A stretch of DNA of 64,000 nucleotides from Kutzneria sp. CA-103260 (GTDB taxonomy: Bacteria; Actinomycetota; Actinomycetes; Mycobacteriales; Pseudonocardiaceae): positions 6,448,001 through 6,512,000 of the forward strand of contig NZ_CP073318.1 of assembly GCF_018263855.1 (NCBI RefSeq), written 5' to 3'. The position numbers were made by a program, and so were the translations under genes. Every line of letters begins with the position of its first letter. Position 1 is the stretch's first letter. The notes beneath the pieces are model-generated. The model was not told the DNA's origin. It saw nothing but the letters and a program-made list of their open reading frames with translations, and ran no database searches. This document shows, one piece after another, positions 8,336 to 17,648 of this stretch.

Positions 8336-11194
8336 TCAGGTGGTGGCGAGGCGGCGGAGGGTGCGGCGGGCCTCGGTCTGCCAGGAGGTGAAGCCCAGGG
8401 CGGTGAACAGGCGCAGGGACTCGCGGACGGCCCGGCGGCCGGCGGTGGGGTCGCCGGCGTGGTGGCGGAGTTGTCCCAGGCCCAGCAGGGCATACGCGCG
8501 GCCGCGGCGGTCGTCGATGCCCTCGAACGCGGCGAGGCTGGCGGTGAGCAGGTCGGCGGCGCGGTCGTCCTGGCCGCGGCGGCGGTGCCACTCCCCCAGC
8601 GACCGCAGGGCGTAGGCGGTGGCGTGCTCGTGCCCGGACTCCTCGAACATCTCCAGGGCCCGGGTCAGTTGGTCCTGGGCGTCGGACAGCTCGCCGAGGC
8701 TGCGCAGCACGTGCGCCTCCCAGTGCCGGTCGGCCAGCCGCACGCTGGCCGAGAGGGCGGCCTCCAGCAGCGCACCGGCCCGGTCGTGATCACCGTTGCG
8801 CCGCAGCACATCGGCCAACTGCTTGCCGGCGTGGGCCTCGCGGCGGCGGTCACCGAGAGCCCGGGCCAGGCGGAGGCTGTCCTCGAAGCAACAGGTGGCG
8901 GCCTGGGGCCGGCCGCGGTCGGACAGCAGGGTGCCGAGCTGTCGCAGCACGTCGGCCTGCCCGACCTGGTCGTCGACCCGACGCAGCATGGTCAGGCCAT
9001 CCTCCAGCGCGACCTGGGCGCGCTCGATGTCGCCGCGCTCGACGTCGATGTCGGCCTGGGCGGCCAGTACTCTCGCCAGCGCGCGCTGGTCGTCGAGGCT
9101 GGTGAAGATGCGGCACGCCATGTCGTAGTAGACCCGGGCCCGGGCGGCCCGGCCGCGGGTCTCCCAGTGCAGGTCGCCGAGCCGGCACAGGCTGACGGCC
9201 TCGGCCCGGCGATCCCCGGTGTGCCGGGCCGAGACCAGGCCGATGACCTCGATGCGCCGGTCGCCGGGATTGGCCGTGCAGACCTCGGCCAGCCGCCCGG
9301 CCATGGCCCACCGCCCGAGCCGGTGGGCCAGCCGCACCAGGCAGCGCAGCATGCCGGCTTCGGCGGCCCGCCAGGCCAGCGGATCGGCCTCGGCCCGGCG
9401 CACCACTGCCGGGTCGGCCACCTTCTCGGCCGGGGTTATGGGAAAGCGGCCCACCGGCAGCTTGCGGTCGGCGCGGACCGAAACGTCCAAATAGGACTTG
9501 AGCAACCTGTCCAGGGCGTCCGAACGGGACGGCTCCTCGGCCAGCAGCCGCTCGTAGCCGAAGACGCGGATCAGCTCGTGCGGGCGATAACGCAGCTGCC
9601 CCAGGCGATCCCGCCCGACCACCGCCACCAGCTGGGCCTCGACCAGGTCGGCCAGCGCCTCGGCGGCGTCGACGCCGAGCAGGACGGTCATGGCCCACTC
9701 CGGCAGGTCAACCGAGTCGAACCAGCCCAGCAACCGCAACAGCTTGCGCGGCAACGGATCGCACGAGGAGTAGCCGAGCTCGACGCCGGCCCGCACGTCC
9801 AGGTCGCCAACCTTCAGCTCGGCCAGGCGACGACGCTCGTCGGCCAACCGCTCAGTTAATTCCCGCACCAATGAGTACTTGGCCGACGCGAGCTTCGCCC
9901 CGGCGACGCGCACGGCCAGCGGCAGATGCCCGCACAGCCGGGCCAGTTCCCGAGCGGATTCCGGTTCCGCCGCCACACGATCCGCGCCGGCGACGGCCGA
10001 GAGCAGCGCCACCGACTCCGTCTCGGACAGCGGGCCGACCTCGGTGACAACCGCGCCCTCCAACCCGGACAGCCGGCTTCGAGACGTCACGATCACCGCA
10101 CATCCCGGGCCGCCGGGCAGCAGGGGCCGAACGTCGGCCTCGCACGAAGCGTCGTCCAGAACCACCAGAATCCGACGATCGGCGGTCACGCTGCGGAACA
10201 ACTGCTGTCGCTCCAACAGACCGAACGGCACCTCACAGCCGAGACCGGACAGGAACGACCCCAGCACCTCGGCTGTCTCCACTCCGCCCAACTGGGCGAA
10301 CAACTGGCCGTCGGGAAACGCACAACGCCGATCGTGGGCGACACGAACCGCCAACGCGGTCTTGCCAATCCCAGATTGTCCACACAGGACGGTCAACGGA
10401 CCGTCCGGAACTTCTGGCTGTCCAACGAAGTCAGGCACCACTGGCGGCAGCTGGGCAGTCCGGCACGCCGTCCGCGGCAGCTCCCACGCCGACGGATCCG
10501 TGACCAGCCGCCGCAACACGGGCCCGGGATCGGCCTCGACGAAGGCGGCCAGCCGGTCGAACACCTCGGCCGCCTCAGCCGCCCGTCCGGCCATGTGCAG
10601 GGCCGCCATCAGCGAACCGGCCAACACCTCCTGGCCGGGATCGCGGGCCAGCAGCACGGTCAGCTCGGCGATCACGTCGTGGCAGCGGCCGGCGGCCAGG
10701 TCGATCCGCACCCGACTGTCCACAGTCGATAATCGAAGCTCCTCCAGCCAACGGGCGTGCGCGGACAGCACCGGCCCACAGGCCACGTCCGGCAGGGCGT
10801 CCCCGCGCCACCGGCCCAGCGCCGCGGCCAGCAGCTCCCGCGCCGGCCCGAGCCGCCCGGCGGCCAGCAGCTCGCGGCCGCGCCGCGCCTCGGCCACGAA
10901 CTCCGACTGGTCGAACTCACAACCGTCAAGCGTCAACAAATAGCCCGACGGCCCGGTGCGGATCGCGTCGGCCGGCAACACCTTGCGCAGCTTGGACACC
11001 GCGACCTGGACGATCACCCGCGCGCTGCGGGGCGTCTGCGCGGGCCACAGCTCGTCGACGATGGTGCTCAGCGACACCCAGCAGCCGGCGTTGGCCAGCA
11101 GCAGCGCCAGGACCGTGCGCTGCTGCGGCGTGCGGGGCGTGACCAGGCGGCCGGTGCGGGTGACCTCCAGAGGTCCGAGGATCCCGTACCGCAC
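8336..11194 (-). CDS. AfsR/SARP-family transcriptional regulator with NB-ARC and TPR domains
   Basis: This is a 952-residue regulator. Residues 1-90 form an OmpR-type winged helix (YGILGPLEV start, TPQQRTVLALLLANAG) and about 97-245 the BTAD domain. An NB-ARC ATPase follows, with Walker A CGQSGIGKTALAV near 275 and Walker B RRILVVLDDA. The C-terminal 350 residues are TPR repeats. The GTG at 11194 is chosen because YGILGPLEV is the standard SARP start; the frame stays open upstream but only as a shadow of the next gene. AfsR-type proteins integrate signals to activate secondary-metabolite or morphological genes. The target here is unknown. Confidence 0.9.
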   Translation of the reverse strand: MRYGILGPLEVTRTGRLVTPRTPQQRTVLALLLANAGCWVSLSTIVDELWPAQTPRSARVIVQVAVSKLRKVLPADAIRTGPSGYLLTLDGCEFDQSEFVAEARRGRELLAAGRLGPARELLAAALGRWRGDALPDVACGPVLSAHARWLEELRLSTVDSRVRIDLAAGRCHDVIAELTVLLARDPGQEVLAGSLMAALHMAGRAAEAAEVFDRLAAFVEADPGPVLRRLVTDPSAWELPRTACRTAQLPPVVPDFVGQPEVPDGPLTVLCGQSGIGKTALAVRVAHDRRCAFPDGQLFAQLGGVETAEVLGSFLSGLGCEVPFGLLERQQLFRSVTADRRILVVLDDASCEADVRPLLPGGPGCAVIVTSRSRLSGLEGAVVTEVGPLSETESVALLSAVAGADRVAAEPESARELARLCGHLPLAVRVAGAKLASAKYSLVRELTERLADERRRLAELKVGDLDVRAGVELGYSSCDPLPRKLLRLLGWFDSVDLPEWAMTVLLGVDAAEALADLVEAQLVAVVGRDRLGQLRYRPHELIRVFGYERLLAEEPSRSDALDRLLKSYLDVSVRADRKLPVGRFPITPAEKVADPAVVRRAEADPLAWRAAEAGMLRCLVRLAHRLGRWAMAGRLAEVCTANPGDRRIEVIGLVSARHTGDRRAEAVSLCRLGDLHWETRGRAARARVYYDMACRIFTSLDDQRALARVLAAQADIDVERGDIERAQVALEDGLTMLRRVDDQVGQADVLRQLGTLLSDRGRPQAATCCFEDSLRLARALGDRRREAHAGKQLADVLRRNGDHDRAGALLEAALSASVRLADRHWEAHVLRSLGELSDAQDQLTRALEMFEESGHEHATAYALRSLGEWHRRRGQDDRAADLLTASLAAFEGIDDRRGRAYALLGLGQLRHHAGDPTAGRRAVRESLRLFTALGFTSWQTEARRTLRRLATT

Positions 11195-11208
11195 GGCCGC
11201 ACCTGCCT

Positions 11209-11802
11209 TCAGTGTGTGGCGCTGACCTGGGGCGGAGCGGTCAGGCGGGCCAACAGTACCTGCTCGATGACCGTGACCAGGACGTCTTTGACGGATTCGC
11301 GGTCGCGGGCGTCGCAGGCGATCAGCGGGATGGCCTCGTCCACGCCCAGCGCCTCGCGCACCTCGTCCAGGTCGAACTCCTGCTGCCCCGGGAAGTGGTT
11401 GACGGCCACGATGAACGGGGTGTCCCGGCGCTCGAAGTAGTCCAGCACCGGATAGCAGTCCTCGATCCGGCCGGTGTCGACCAGGATGACCGCGCCCAGC
11501 GCGCCCTCGACCAGGTCGTCCCACATGAACACGAACCGGTCCTGGCCGGGCGTGCCGAACAGGTACAGGATCAGCGAGGAGTCCAGGGTGATGCGGCCGA
11601 AGTCCAGCGCCACCGTGGTGGTGTGCTTGTCGGACCGGCTGCCCGGGTCGTCGACGCCGACCGACTTCTCGGTCATGGCCGCCTCGGTGACCAGCGGCTC
11701 GATCTCCGAGATGGCCCCGATCAGGGTGGTCTTGCCGACGCCGAAGCCGCCACTGATGACGATCTTCACCGACGTCGGCCCGTGTTCAGAGCGCCCGGAC
11801 AA
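11209..11802 (-). CDS. Conservon GTPase-like protein (CvnD type)
   Basis: This 197-residue protein has a P-loop GGFGVGKTTLI near residue 18, switch/G3 FGTPGQDRF and a G4-like VNHFPG, as in the small Ras-like ATP/GTP-binding proteins of Streptomyces conservons. It is the last gene of the order sensor, roadblock, DUF742, GTPase. In known conservons these form a membrane-associated complex resembling a eukaryotic G-protein switch. The frame opens at a TTG (11802) that overlaps the preceding gene by 17 bp; a GTG at 11769 is an alternative start. Confidence 0.9.
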   Translation of the reverse strand: MSGRSEHGPTSVKIVISGGFGVGKTTLIGAISEIEPLVTEAAMTEKSVGVDDPGSRSDKHTTTVALDFGRITLDSSLILYLFGTPGQDRFVFMWDDLVEGALGAVILVDTGRIEDCYPVLDYFERRDTPFIVAVNHFPGQQEFDLDEVREALGVDEAIPLIACDARDRESVKDVLVTVIEQVLLARLTAPPQVSATH

Positions 11803-12226
11803 GGTCCCTGATCCTCTCGATGGTGGAGACGGCGAGTTCGGTCGCCTGGTGCACGGTCACGTGCCCGGCGGCCATCAGGTCGCCGATGACGACCTTGGCC
11901 ACGCCCAGCGGCACGTGCAGCGTGGCGGCGACCTCGGCGACCGAACGCGGTTGCTGGCACAGCCGGACCACGGTCTGCAGCTCGAACCGCAGCGGCGCGG
12001 TCAGCGCCGCACGGTTGGCCACGACCAGCGTCTCGATGCGCAGGTCGTCGCGCAGCGGCATGGTCCGCCCGCCGGTCACGATGAACGGCCGGACGAACGA
12101 CTCCTTGGCCTCGGCCGGCGGCTCCGGCTCGGCCGGCTGGACCGGGGTCGCCGGGGAGAACCAGGACGGGGCCTGGTTCATCTGGATCATCCGCGGATCC
12201 GGCATGCGCGGCTGCTCACCGCTCAT
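11786..12226 (-). CDS. Conservon DUF742 protein (CvnC type)
   Basis: This 146-residue protein has a proline-rich N-terminus. The DUF742 domain covers residues 45-146: FVRPFIVTGGRT, RFELQTVVRLCQQPRSVAEVAATLHVPLGVAKVVIGDLMAAGHV, a winged-helix-like fold. The ATG start at 12226 overlaps the roadblock gene stop in an ATGA junction. In characterised conservons this protein bridges the roadblock protein and the GTPase. Confidence 0.9.
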   Translation of the reverse strand: MSGEQPRMPDPRMIQMNQAPSWFSPATPVQPAEPEPPAEAKESFVRPFIVTGGRTMPLRDDLRIETLVVANRAALTAPLRFELQTVVRLCQQPRSVAEVAATLHVPLGVAKVVIGDLMAAGHVTVHQATELAVSTIERIRDLVRAL

Positions 12227-12651
12227 CGCCGCAGCGTCTCTCTCAACTCGGTGATCAGCGACGGCGTGAGCAGCGCGCCGGCCCGGTCGGCCAGCACGGC
12301 GATCTCGTAGCCCACCAGGCCGATGTCGCACTTGCTGTCGGCGATCACGCCCACGCAGCTGCCGTCGTCGATGGCCGAGACCAGCAGGAAGCCCCGCTTC
12401 ATCTCGATCATGATCAGCTTCAGGCCGTCGAACTCGTAGTTGCGCGACGCGCTCTTGGCCAGGCTGGACAGACCCGACACCAGCGCCGCCAACCGGTCTG
12501 CCGCGGTCCGGTCCAAGCCCTCGGACATGGCGATCAGCAGGCCGTCGGAGGACACCGCCACCGCGTCGCGGACCCCGTCGGTGCCCCGGACGAAGTTGGC
12601 CAGCAACCAGTTGAACGTGTGCGGGTCGGCGTGCTGCACCTCGGCGGTCAC
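12223..12651 (-). CDS. Conservon roadblock/LC7 protein (CvnB type)
   Basis: This 142-residue roadblock/LC7 protein begins with HTFNWLLANFVRGTDGVRDAVAVSSDGLLIAMSEGLDR and continues with SRNYEFDGLKLIMIEMKRGFLLVSAI, the conserved conservon pattern. Members act as regulators, often likened to GTPase-activating factors, for the adjacent GTPase. It starts with GTG at 12651, overlapping the sensor kinase stop by 4 nt (GTGA), and ends in an ATGA overlap with the DUF742 gene. Confidence 0.92.
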   Translation of the reverse strand: MTAEVQHADPHTFNWLLANFVRGTDGVRDAVAVSSDGLLIAMSEGLDRTAADRLAALVSGLSSLAKSASRNYEFDGLKLIMIEMKRGFLLVSAIDDGSCVGVIADSKCDIGLVGYEIAVLADRAGALLTPSLITELRETLRR

Positions 12652-15128
12652 CGGTGCTCCTCCTGGGTGGTGTTGACTCGTGCGGGCAGCGGTCCGCGCT
12701 CACCGCGCTGGTGACCCGTTCGGAAGCTGGACAGCATCGAACGGACCTCGTCGGGCGAACGCTTCTCGACTGCGGTCGGCGGCCGGCTGGACGCGGCCGG
12801 CCGGGACTGGGGTTCCTCGGACGTACGGCTCCGGTTCCGTTTCACCAGGCCGTTCTTGGTGCGCTGGGCCGGCGCGTCGCCGCCGGCGGACGCCGACGCG
12901 GGCGAAACCGCCGGCACGGACGGGGTCGGCTGCGCGGGCACGACCGGAACGACCGGCGGCGTGACCGGCGTGCCGGCCAGACGCTCCTGCCTGGTGCGCA
13001 CCGGGTTCGGCGGCTGCGCCTGGTGCTGCGCCGGCCGCTGCGGCTGCGGCGCGGGCCGCTCGGTCACGGTCATCGGCTGGACCCCCTCCGCCCGCACCGG
13101 CGGGATTTCGCCGACGCCGGTCGAGGCCAGGGCCGGGGCCTCCGGCTCCGCGCTCGGCCACTTGATCTCGGCCTGCTTCGGCGTCTCCGGCTTGTTCTCG
13201 GCCAGGATCTCCGGCGGCAGCAGCAGCCGGGCCACGATGCCGCTGACCGGGGACACGGTCAGCTCGACCTCGATGCCCAGCCGCTGGGCCAGCCGGCCGA
13301 CCACGTAGTGGCCGAGGAAGCGGGTCGGCGCGACGATGAAGTCCTCCTCGCCGCGCAGCCGGGCGTTGGCCTTGGCCAGCTGGTCCTTGGCCATGCCGAC
13401 GCCGTGGTCGACGACCGCGAGCATGTAGCCGGTGGCGATGCGCCGGCCGTAGATCTCGACCTCCAGGTCGGGCGGCGAGAAGGCCAGGCCGTTCTCGATC
13501 AGTTCGGCCAGCATGTGGGCCAGTTCGCTGACCACCGCGCCGGCGATCAGCGCCTCGTCCACGCGGCGCAGCACCACCCGGCGGTAGTCCTCGACCTCGG
13601 ACAGGCCGGCCCGGATCACGTCGGACAGCGACAGCGGCTCGGCCCAGCGCCGCGGGCTGGTCTCGCCGACCAGCACCAGCAGGCTCTCGGCGTTGCGGCG
13701 CATGCGGGTGGCCAGGTGGTCCAGCTCGAACAGGTTGCCCAGCGCCGACGGGTCGAGCTCCTCCTGCTCGAACTCGCTGATGAAGTTCAGCTGGCGGCGC
13801 ACCAGGTTCTGGTTGCGCCGGCCCAGGTTGGCCAGCGACTCGGTGGTGTTGCGGCGGACCAGCGCCTGCTCGGAGGCCAGCTCGAAGGCGGTGGTCTGGA
13901 CGCGGTCCAGCGCCTGGGCCACGGAGGCGATCTCGGCGCCGGCCTTGGGCGGCGTGCGCACCGGCTGCGGCGGTTCCGGCTCGACCTCGCCGGGCTGGTG
14001 CCAGGCGGCGACCGAGGCCGGCAGGCGGCGGGTCGCCACGTCGTCGGCCTCGGTGGCCAGCGCGGCCAGCGGGCGGACGATGGAGCGGATGCTGCTGATC
14101 ACCAGCAGCACCTCGGCCGCCACCGCGAGCAGGGCCAGCGCGAGGAAGACGGCGAGCGTGGTGCTGGCCTGGCCCTGGAGGTCCTGGGCGCGGGCGGTCA
14201 GGTCGCTGCCGACCGTCTGCTGCACCTTGCGCTCGGAGTCGATGACCGCGGTCATCTGGTTCCACCAGGTGACCGAGTCGGTCTGGGTCTCGATCGGGCC
14301 CTTGGTGGAGGCGACGGCAACGGCCTCGGAGGCGGCGGCCTTGGTGGCGTTGTCGGAACGCAGCGCGGTGTCCAGCGCGGCCTGCTGCGGCTGCGTGGCG
14401 TAGCGGGCGTACTCGGTCAGGCCGGCCTGCTTGCTGGCCCGGATCTCGGTGAAGTGGATGTACTCGCCGGCGCCGAACTTGTTGGCCGCGAACACACCGT
14501 TGAGGAATCCTCGCTCCTGGCCGGTGTACTCCTTGGCGTCGGCCAGCGCGTACAGCGCTTGCAGCCCACGGCGCAGCTGCGGGTCCTGTGCCTGGTCGAG
14601 CCCCAGCTGCAAGCCGTTCAGCGCGGCGATGCCGTCGGTGTAGTACTGGAACGTCGCGTTGCGGTCGGCCCGGCCGGCGTCGACGCTCTCGCGGGTCGAG
14701 GTCAGGCCGGACAGGTGGGACAGCGCGTCGCGCACCTGGGAGACGCCGGGCGCGGAGTCGTCGGCCAGGGCCTGGTTCAACGCGGCCTGGGCCTTGTCGG
14801 TGGCGGTGCGCTGGGTGATCACCGTCTGCTGGAACCGGGTCTCACCGCCGAGCATGCCGTTGGTCAGACCGCGCTCGCGCTGGACCTCGTGCACGAAGTC
14901 CTGGACCTTCAGCGCCAGCGAGACCGAGCTCACGGTGTCGCCGGCGGCCAGGTACGAGCCGACCTGGCCGGCGATGGTCACGCCGAGCAGCGCCAACACC
15001 AGGACCAGAGAGAACACCAGGATGCGGGCCAGCCGGCCCCGAATGGTGCCGGGTCTGACCAGTGTCGCCAGCCCGCCGGATGCCGGGCCATCGACCTCAC
15101 CGATGGCCGGCCGGTGCCGTGCGCTCAC
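12648..15128 (-). CDS. Conservon sensor histidine kinase-like protein with NIT-like sensor (CvnA type)
   Basis: This protein of about 826 residues has two membrane spans (about residues 35-55 and 325-345). The extracellular region between them has the paired motifs QRERGLTNGMLGG and QERGFLNGVFA typical of nitrate/nitrite-sensing NIT domains. A helical linker, a HATPase_c domain (MLAELIENGLAFSPPD N box, VDHGVGM G1 box) and a long disordered Pro/Ala-rich tail follow. The start GTG at 15128 is preferred because CAGGAG lies 6 bp upstream. It is the first gene of the four-gene conservon and is transcribed away from the nitrate assimilation operon, which suggests a nitrate-related input. Confidence 0.88.
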   Translation of the reverse strand: MSARHRPAIGEVDGPASGGLATLVRPGTIRGRLARILVFSLVLVLALLGVTIAGQVGSYLAAGDTVSSVSLALKVQDFVHEVQRERGLTNGMLGGETRFQQTVITQRTATDKAQAALNQALADDSAPGVSQVRDALSHLSGLTSTRESVDAGRADRNATFQYYTDGIAALNGLQLGLDQAQDPQLRRGLQALYALADAKEYTGQERGFLNGVFAANKFGAGEYIHFTEIRASKQAGLTEYARYATQPQQAALDTALRSDNATKAAASEAVAVASTKGPIETQTDSVTWWNQMTAVIDSERKVQQTVGSDLTARAQDLQGQASTTLAVFLALALLAVAAEVLLVISSIRSIVRPLAALATEADDVATRRLPASVAAWHQPGEVEPEPPQPVRTPPKAGAEIASVAQALDRVQTTAFELASEQALVRRNTTESLANLGRRNQNLVRRQLNFISEFEQEELDPSALGNLFELDHLATRMRRNAESLLVLVGETSPRRWAEPLSLSDVIRAGLSEVEDYRRVVLRRVDEALIAGAVVSELAHMLAELIENGLAFSPPDLEVEIYGRRIATGYMLAVVDHGVGMAKDQLAKANARLRGEEDFIVAPTRFLGHYVVGRLAQRLGIEVELTVSPVSGIVARLLLPPEILAENKPETPKQAEIKWPSAEPEAPALASTGVGEIPPVRAEGVQPMTVTERPAPQPQRPAQHQAQPPNPVRTRQERLAGTPVTPPVVPVVPAQPTPSVPAVSPASASAGGDAPAQRTKNGLVKRNRSRTSEEPQSRPAASSRPPTAVEKRSPDEVRSMLSSFRTGHQRGERGPLPARVNTTQEEHR

Positions 15129-15566
15129 CACGTGCTCCTGTCCTTGAAACGCGCATGCGGGAACTTCAAAACGCACCCTCAACGCCGCGAATGCGCCAAC
15201 CAGCCCCAGTAGCAGCGAAGCTTTCACATCGCGACAAGCACTGTCAATACCGCGAACGGACTAGCGGCATCACATAGTCACGTGGGAAATGTCAAATGGC
15301 CCACCGGCTACCCGCCGACTGGCTCCGGAATCACAAATCCAGCTCAAGTGAACGTTTTCATCAGCCACCTCACAGCCACTTTTCCGGCGCTGTGCGGTCG
15401 TGCTAGCTTGCCTCCCGGTGTTTGCGCCGCGGGGAGCGCACCGGTCCTAATCTCGCACTGAGAGGACGTCGGAACAGGCCTTTTACGCCGGATTCACGAC
15501 GTCGCGAGCACGCCGTTGAGAGGCTCCGTGCCGCCGAAGCCTCGCGATCCCGTCGGAGGTCCAACC
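15129..15566. other. Divergent intergenic region between conservon and nitrate operon
   Basis: These 438 bp separate two divergent operons and should hold both promoters. The middle part (about 15230-15420) is lower in GC than the flanking coding sequence. No convincing GlnR box, hairpin or small gene is visible. A GGAGGT ribosome site at 15555-15560 serves the reductase gene. Confidence 0.5.
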
Positions 15567-17648
15567 ATGTCGGTCGGCGCACGCGTCGAGGTCGACACCC
15601 ACTGCCCGTACTGCGCGCTGCAGTGCGGCATGGTCGTCCGCGACGAACCAGCCGAGACGACGGTCGCGCCGCGCGAGTTCCCCACCAACCGGGGCGGACT
15701 CTGCCAGAAGGGCTGGACTTCGGCCCGCCTGCTGAACACCCCCGGTCGGCTCACCACGCCGCTGCTACGCGAGGACCGAAACGCCCCGCTGCGGCCGGTC
15801 GGCTGGACCGAGGCGCTCGACTACGTGGCCCTGCGCCTGCACGAACTGCGCGACCGGCACGGCGCGGACGCGATCGGCGTGTTCGGCGGCGGCGGGCTGA
15901 CCAACGAGAAGGCCTACCAGCTCGGCAAATTCGCCCGGCTCGCACTGGGCACGTCGAAGATCGACTACAACGGCCGGTTCTGCATGTCCTCGGCCGCGGC
16001 GGCCGGCATCAAAGTGTTCGGACTCGACCGCGGCATGCCGTTCCCGGTCGCCGACCTGGCCGAGGCGGACGCGATTCTGCTGGTCGGAGCCAATGTCGCC
16101 GAAACAATGCCGCCCTTCATGCGGCACGTGCGGCCAGCCGCCGACAAGGGCGGGCTGATCGTCGTCGACCCGCGCCGCACCGCCACCGCCGAGGCCGCGT
16201 CGCTGCACCTGGCCCCGGCCCCGGGCACGGATCTCGCGCTGGCGCTGGGCATGTTGCACGCCGTCGTGGCCGACGGGCTGCTCGACCACCGCTATATCGC
16301 CGAGCGCACAACGGGATTCGACGAGGTGTGGCGCATCGCCGCGGCCTGGTGGCCGGAGCGGGTGGAGCGGGTCACCGGGGTGCCGGCCGCCGACCAGCGG
16401 GCCGCCGTCGCGCTGCTAGCCAAGGCCCGCAACGCATACGTGCTCACCGCGCGGGGCACCGAGCAGCACGCCACCGGTGTGGCCACGGTCTCGGCCTGGA
16501 TCAACCTGTGCCTGGCGCTGGGGCTCTGCGGCCGCGAGGGCTCGGGTTACGGCTGCCTGACCGGCCAGGGCAACGGGCAGGGTGGTCGGGAACACGGGCA
16601 GAAGGCCGACCAGCTGCCCGGATACCGCAAGATCGACGACCCTGCGGCGCGGGCCCACGTAGCCGGCGTCTGGGGCGTCGACCCGGCTGAGCTGCCCGGA
16701 CCGGGGCCGTCCGCGTACGAACTGCTCGACTCGTTGGGCACCGAACGGGGCCCGAAGGCGCTGCTGGTGTTCGGCAGCAATGTGGTGGTGTCCGCGCCCC
16801 GCGCCGGACATGTCGGTGACCGACTCGAATCCCTCGAACTGCTGGTCACCTCGGACTTCGTGCTGTCCGAAACCGCCGCTGTCGCCGACGTCGTATTCCC
16901 GGTCACCCAGTGGGCCGAGGAGGACGGCACGATGACGAACCTGGAAGGCCGGATCCTGCTGCGCGGCAAAGCCGTCACGCCACCGATCGAGGTGCGCGGC
17001 GATCTTGATGTGCTGCATGGGTTGGCAATCCGTTTGGGCCAACCGGCTGAACGATTCCCGGTCGATCCGGAAACGGTGTTCGCCGAACTCGGGCGGGCCT
17101 CGGCCGGCGGCCCGGCCGACTATTCCGGGGCCAGCTACGAACGGCTGCGGGCCGGCGAGGCACTGCACTGGCCGGTGCCCGCGGCCGATCATCCCGGCAC
17201 GCCAAGGCTTTTCCTCGACAGATTCGCTCACCCGGACGGCCGGGCCCGGTTCCAACCGGTGGAGCACACCGGACCGGCCGAACCGCCGGATCCGGAATTC
17301 CCTTTGCACGCCACCACCGGGCGCGTGTTGCAGCATTACCAGTCCGGCGCGCAGACCCGACGGGTGCCGGAGCTGATGGACGCCAGCCCGGAGGCTTTTG
17401 TCGAGGTGCACCCCGATACGGCCAGGCTGGCTGGCGTCCACGATGGACAGTGGGCGACCGTCACGTCCCGGCGCGGATCGGTGATCGCGCGGGTGCGCTG
17501 CGTGACAACCATCAGGCCGGACACGGTTTTCCTGCCGTTCCACTTTCCCGGCGCGCAGCGGGCCAACCTGCTCACCAATCCCGCGCTCGACCCGACCAGC
17601 CGCATGCCCGAGTTCAAGGTGTGCGCCGTCCGACTGGGGCCGGCATGA
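15567..17648 (+). CDS. nasA: Assimilatory nitrate reductase, molybdopterin catalytic subunit
   Basis: This 693-residue MopB-family oxidoreductase has an N-terminal [4Fe-4S] motif C13-X2-C16-X3-C20-X25-C46. The molybdopterin core includes GGGGLTNEKAYQLGKFAR, YNGRFCMSSAAAAG (a cysteine at the expected Mo-ligand site) and GQGNGQGGREHGQKADQLPGY. The C-terminal molydop-binding domain ends near FHFPGAQRANLLTNPALDP. It lacks the extra C-terminal [2Fe-2S] domain of some NasA proteins; that module is on the next gene. GGAGGT stands 6 bp before ATG 15567. It reduces nitrate to nitrite in the cytoplasm and starts a three-gene coupled operon. Confidence 0.92.
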   Translation: MSVGARVEVDTHCPYCALQCGMVVRDEPAETTVAPREFPTNRGGLCQKGWTSARLLNTPGRLTTPLLREDRNAPLRPVGWTEALDYVALRLHELRDRHGADAIGVFGGGGLTNEKAYQLGKFARLALGTSKIDYNGRFCMSSAAAAGIKVFGLDRGMPFPVADLAEADAILLVGANVAETMPPFMRHVRPAADKGGLIVVDPRRTATAEAASLHLAPAPGTDLALALGMLHAVVADGLLDHRYIAERTTGFDEVWRIAAAWWPERVERVTGVPAADQRAAVALLAKARNAYVLTARGTEQHATGVATVSAWINLCLALGLCGREGSGYGCLTGQGNGQGGREHGQKADQLPGYRKIDDPAARAHVAGVWGVDPAELPGPGPSAYELLDSLGTERGPKALLVFGSNVVVSAPRAGHVGDRLESLELLVTSDFVLSETAAVADVVFPVTQWAEEDGTMTNLEGRILLRGKAVTPPIEVRGDLDVLHGLAIRLGQPAERFPVDPETVFAELGRASAGGPADYSGASYERLRAGEALHWPVPAADHPGTPRLFLDRFAHPDGRARFQPVEHTGPAEPPDPEFPLHATTGRVLQHYQSGAQTRRVPELMDASPEAFVEVHPDTARLAGVHDGQWATVTSRRGSVIARVRCVTTIRPDTVFLPFHFPGAQRANLLTNPALDPTSRMPEFKVCAVRLGPA

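Noticed and set aside
8336-11524. AfsR-like frame read as 1062 residues
   Set aside because: The first 110 codons are antiphase to the GTPase-like gene and are not family-like; the SARP start is at 11194.
12654-15212. An 852-residue plus-strand frame antisense to the conservon kinase
   Set aside because: It is a GC-driven shadow of a gene with clear domains and has low-complexity His/Arg/Gly composition.
15129-15566. GlnR boxes upstream of the nitrate operon
   Set aside because: GTCAC and similar words occur but no pair has the expected spacing, so I do not call a site.
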